A DNA stretch of 5,841 nt from Bacilli bacterium. Its GTDB lineage: Bacteria; Bacillota_I; Bacilli_A; RF39; UBA660. Below the pieces are notes generated by a model. That model saw nothing but the letters and a program-made list of their open reading frames with translations, made no database searches and had not been told where the DNA came from. Shown piece after piece: positions 4,782 to 5,841 of the stretch; position 1 is the first letter of the stretch; each line of letters begins with the position of its first letter. Both the position numbers and the translations under genes were made by a program. The stretch covers positions 1-5,841 of the forward strand of contig JAQVXV010000039.1 in the NCBI GenBank assembly GCA_028708945.1, in the 5' to 3' direction.

Positions 4782-5841
4782 AATTTTATCTTCTTTTTTA
4801 GATATTTCCTCTTCTTTTTGAAAAACATCATTTTGTTTAACCTTATAATTTAAATATAATATTTTTTTTAAGTTTATTAAAATATTTTCAACTGTGGAAT
4901 TTTCGATTTTAGCAGCAGCAGAATTTTGATTTCCACCACCATCAAAAATAGACATTATTTTAGAAACATCGATTAATCCTTTTGATCTAGCACTTATACC
5001 AACTAAATTGTCCTTAATTTTACCAATTGATAAAGCTAAACTGACATTGTATTTTAGAAGGTAGTCAGAAGATTTTGCTAAATCTTCTTGAGTGTATAAA
5101 TTATCTTTTAAATCGGCCGCGATAGCGACATTATAGGCATAGAATTCAGCACTATCGATAAGTTTTTGAATTGTTCTATCTTGAACGAAATCTTCGACAA
5201 AAAAATTAGATACCTCTGATACATCAGCACCTTTTTTAATTAAATTAGATGCTGTTTCAAAAGTTTTAACTGTTGCTTTTTTACTAAATTTATTTGTATC
5301 TAAAGTTATACCCGCTAATAGTGCATTAGCGACATCACTAGAAAATTCAATATCGAATTTTTCTAATAATCCAGCCATTATTTCACTAGTACTAGAAATA
5401 TTTATATCAATAAATTTTTTATCGGTTTTAATTGTTTTATCGTTTTCATTATGATGATCAATGATAATTATATTTTTAAAAAGTTCTAATTTAGTAATAG
5501 CAATCATATCGGATTTATTAACATCTGCAACAAGTAACAAATCATTTCCAGTTAAAAACCCTAAAACCTCATTGGATTTTATGATTTTTAAATCATCTTT
5601 TGAATTTAAAAATACTTTTTTAGTACCAGATTCAATATCTTCTAGTTTATCGTCAATAACTAAATAAACCTCTTTCCCAAATTTTTTTCCAATTAAATTT
5701 AAAGAAATAGCCGATGCAATCGCATCTAGGTCTAGCTTATTATGAACCACAATAAAAACATTATCACTCTCTAAAATATATTTATCAAAACATTTTTTAA
5801 TTTGATTTTCCATAGTATCCCCCGGCGCTAATATAATATCA
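4770..5841 (-). CDS. DHH/DHHA1 family phosphoesterase, GdpP-like catalytic module (N-terminus may lie outside window)
   Basis: DHH/DHHA1 proteins are manganese-dependent phosphodiesterases acting on cyclic dinucleotides, nanoRNA or pAp. Numbering from the first Met (codon at 5813-5811; 347 residues), I see motif I HNKLDLDA (24-31), Asp97 in LLLVADVNKSD, the DHH motif at 119-121, and Asp172 in LLAGITLDTNKF. The DHHA1 part contains ISARSKG (273-279) and GGG (292-294). SSTSE, KGADVSEVSNFF and the ISARS region most resemble the C-terminal half of GdpP, the c-di-AMP phosphodiesterase. The usual GGGH histidine is Asn295 here. A lysine/glutamate-rich tail (332-347) follows. The frame is open upstream to the window edge (DIILAPGDT before the Met), so this may be the end of a longer GdpP-type protein. 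Alternatively, GGGGGA 5 nt before the Met could be a ribosome binding site. Family certain; substrate uncertain. Confidence 0.88.
   Translation of the reverse strand, partial: DIILAPGDTMENQIKKCFDKYILESDNVFIVVHNKLDLDAIASAISLNLIGKKFGKEVYLVIDDKLEDIESGTKKVFLNSKDDLKIIKSNEVLGFLTGNDLLLVADVNKSDMIAITKLELFKNIIIIDHHNENDKTIKTDKKFIDINISSTSEIMAGLLEKFDIEFSSDVANALLAGITLDTNKFSKKATVKTFETASNLIKKGADVSEVSNFFVEDFVQDRTIQKLIDSAEFYAYNVAIAADLKDNLYTQEDLAKSSDYLLKYNVSLALSIGKIKDNLVGISARSKGLIDVSKIMSIFDGGGNQNSAAAKIENSTVENILINLKKILYLNYKVKQNDVFQKEEEISKKEDKIKSK

Noticed and set aside
1..5841. Template repeat or reverse transcriptase for the candidate DGR within this window
   Set aside because: I looked for a second copy of the GC-rich 3' sequence (around 4540-4575) and for reverse-transcriptase-like frames on both strands and saw neither.

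Overview
The window looks like a chromosomal segment of an AT-rich, low-GC Gram-positive (Firmicutes-type) bacterium. The evidence is the gene order map-infA-rpmJ-rpsM-rpsK-rpoA-rplQ, strong AGGAGG-type ribosome binding sites, and codons ending mostly in A or T. rpsK is followed directly by rpoA with no rpsD between them. That is the Bacilli-type order (also seen in relatives of Mollicutes, Erysipelotrichia and gut RF39-like lineages) rather than the usual clostridial one. All tryptophans visible in the conserved genes are TGG and none of these genes has an in-frame TGA, so the standard bacterial code (table 11) fits.

Region 1 (1-2855, + strand) is the distal part of the large ribosomal-protein operon. 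It holds the 3' part of methionine aminopeptidase (map), translation initiation factor IF-1 (infA), L36 (rpmJ, 37 codons), S13 (rpsM), S11 (rpsK), RNA polymerase alpha (rpoA, GTG start) and L17 (rplQ). The genes are tightly packed, each with its own Shine-Dalgarno sequence. The operon closes with an intrinsic terminator whose loop contains the rplQ stop codon.

Region 2 (2856-4733, + strand) is a single-gene unit with its own sigma-A-type promoter. It encodes a 553-residue protein with a class III type IV prepilin N-terminus and a C-terminal formylglycine-generating-enzyme (FGE)/C-type-lectin-like domain. The last ~50 codons switch abruptly from A-rich, GC-poor sequence to A-poor, GC-rich sequence. 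The gene ends in a 12-bp perfect inverted repeat. Together this is what a variable region (VR) of a diversity-generating retroelement (DGR) target gene looks like. No reverse transcriptase or template repeat is in the window, so if the reading is right the retroelement acts from elsewhere. This is the most interesting part of the window. A terminator identical over 22 bp to the rplQ terminator lies downstream of the gene.

Region 3 (4734-5841, - strand) is a convergent gene for a DHH/DHHA1 phosphoesterase, closest in motif layout to the catalytic half of the cyclic-di-AMP phosphodiesterase GdpP. It has its own terminator. Its frame stays open to the window edge, so it may be the C-terminal part of a longer protein.

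The 188 bp between the pilin stop and the DHH stop hold only AT-rich sequence, hairpins and the two facing terminators; I see no gene there.
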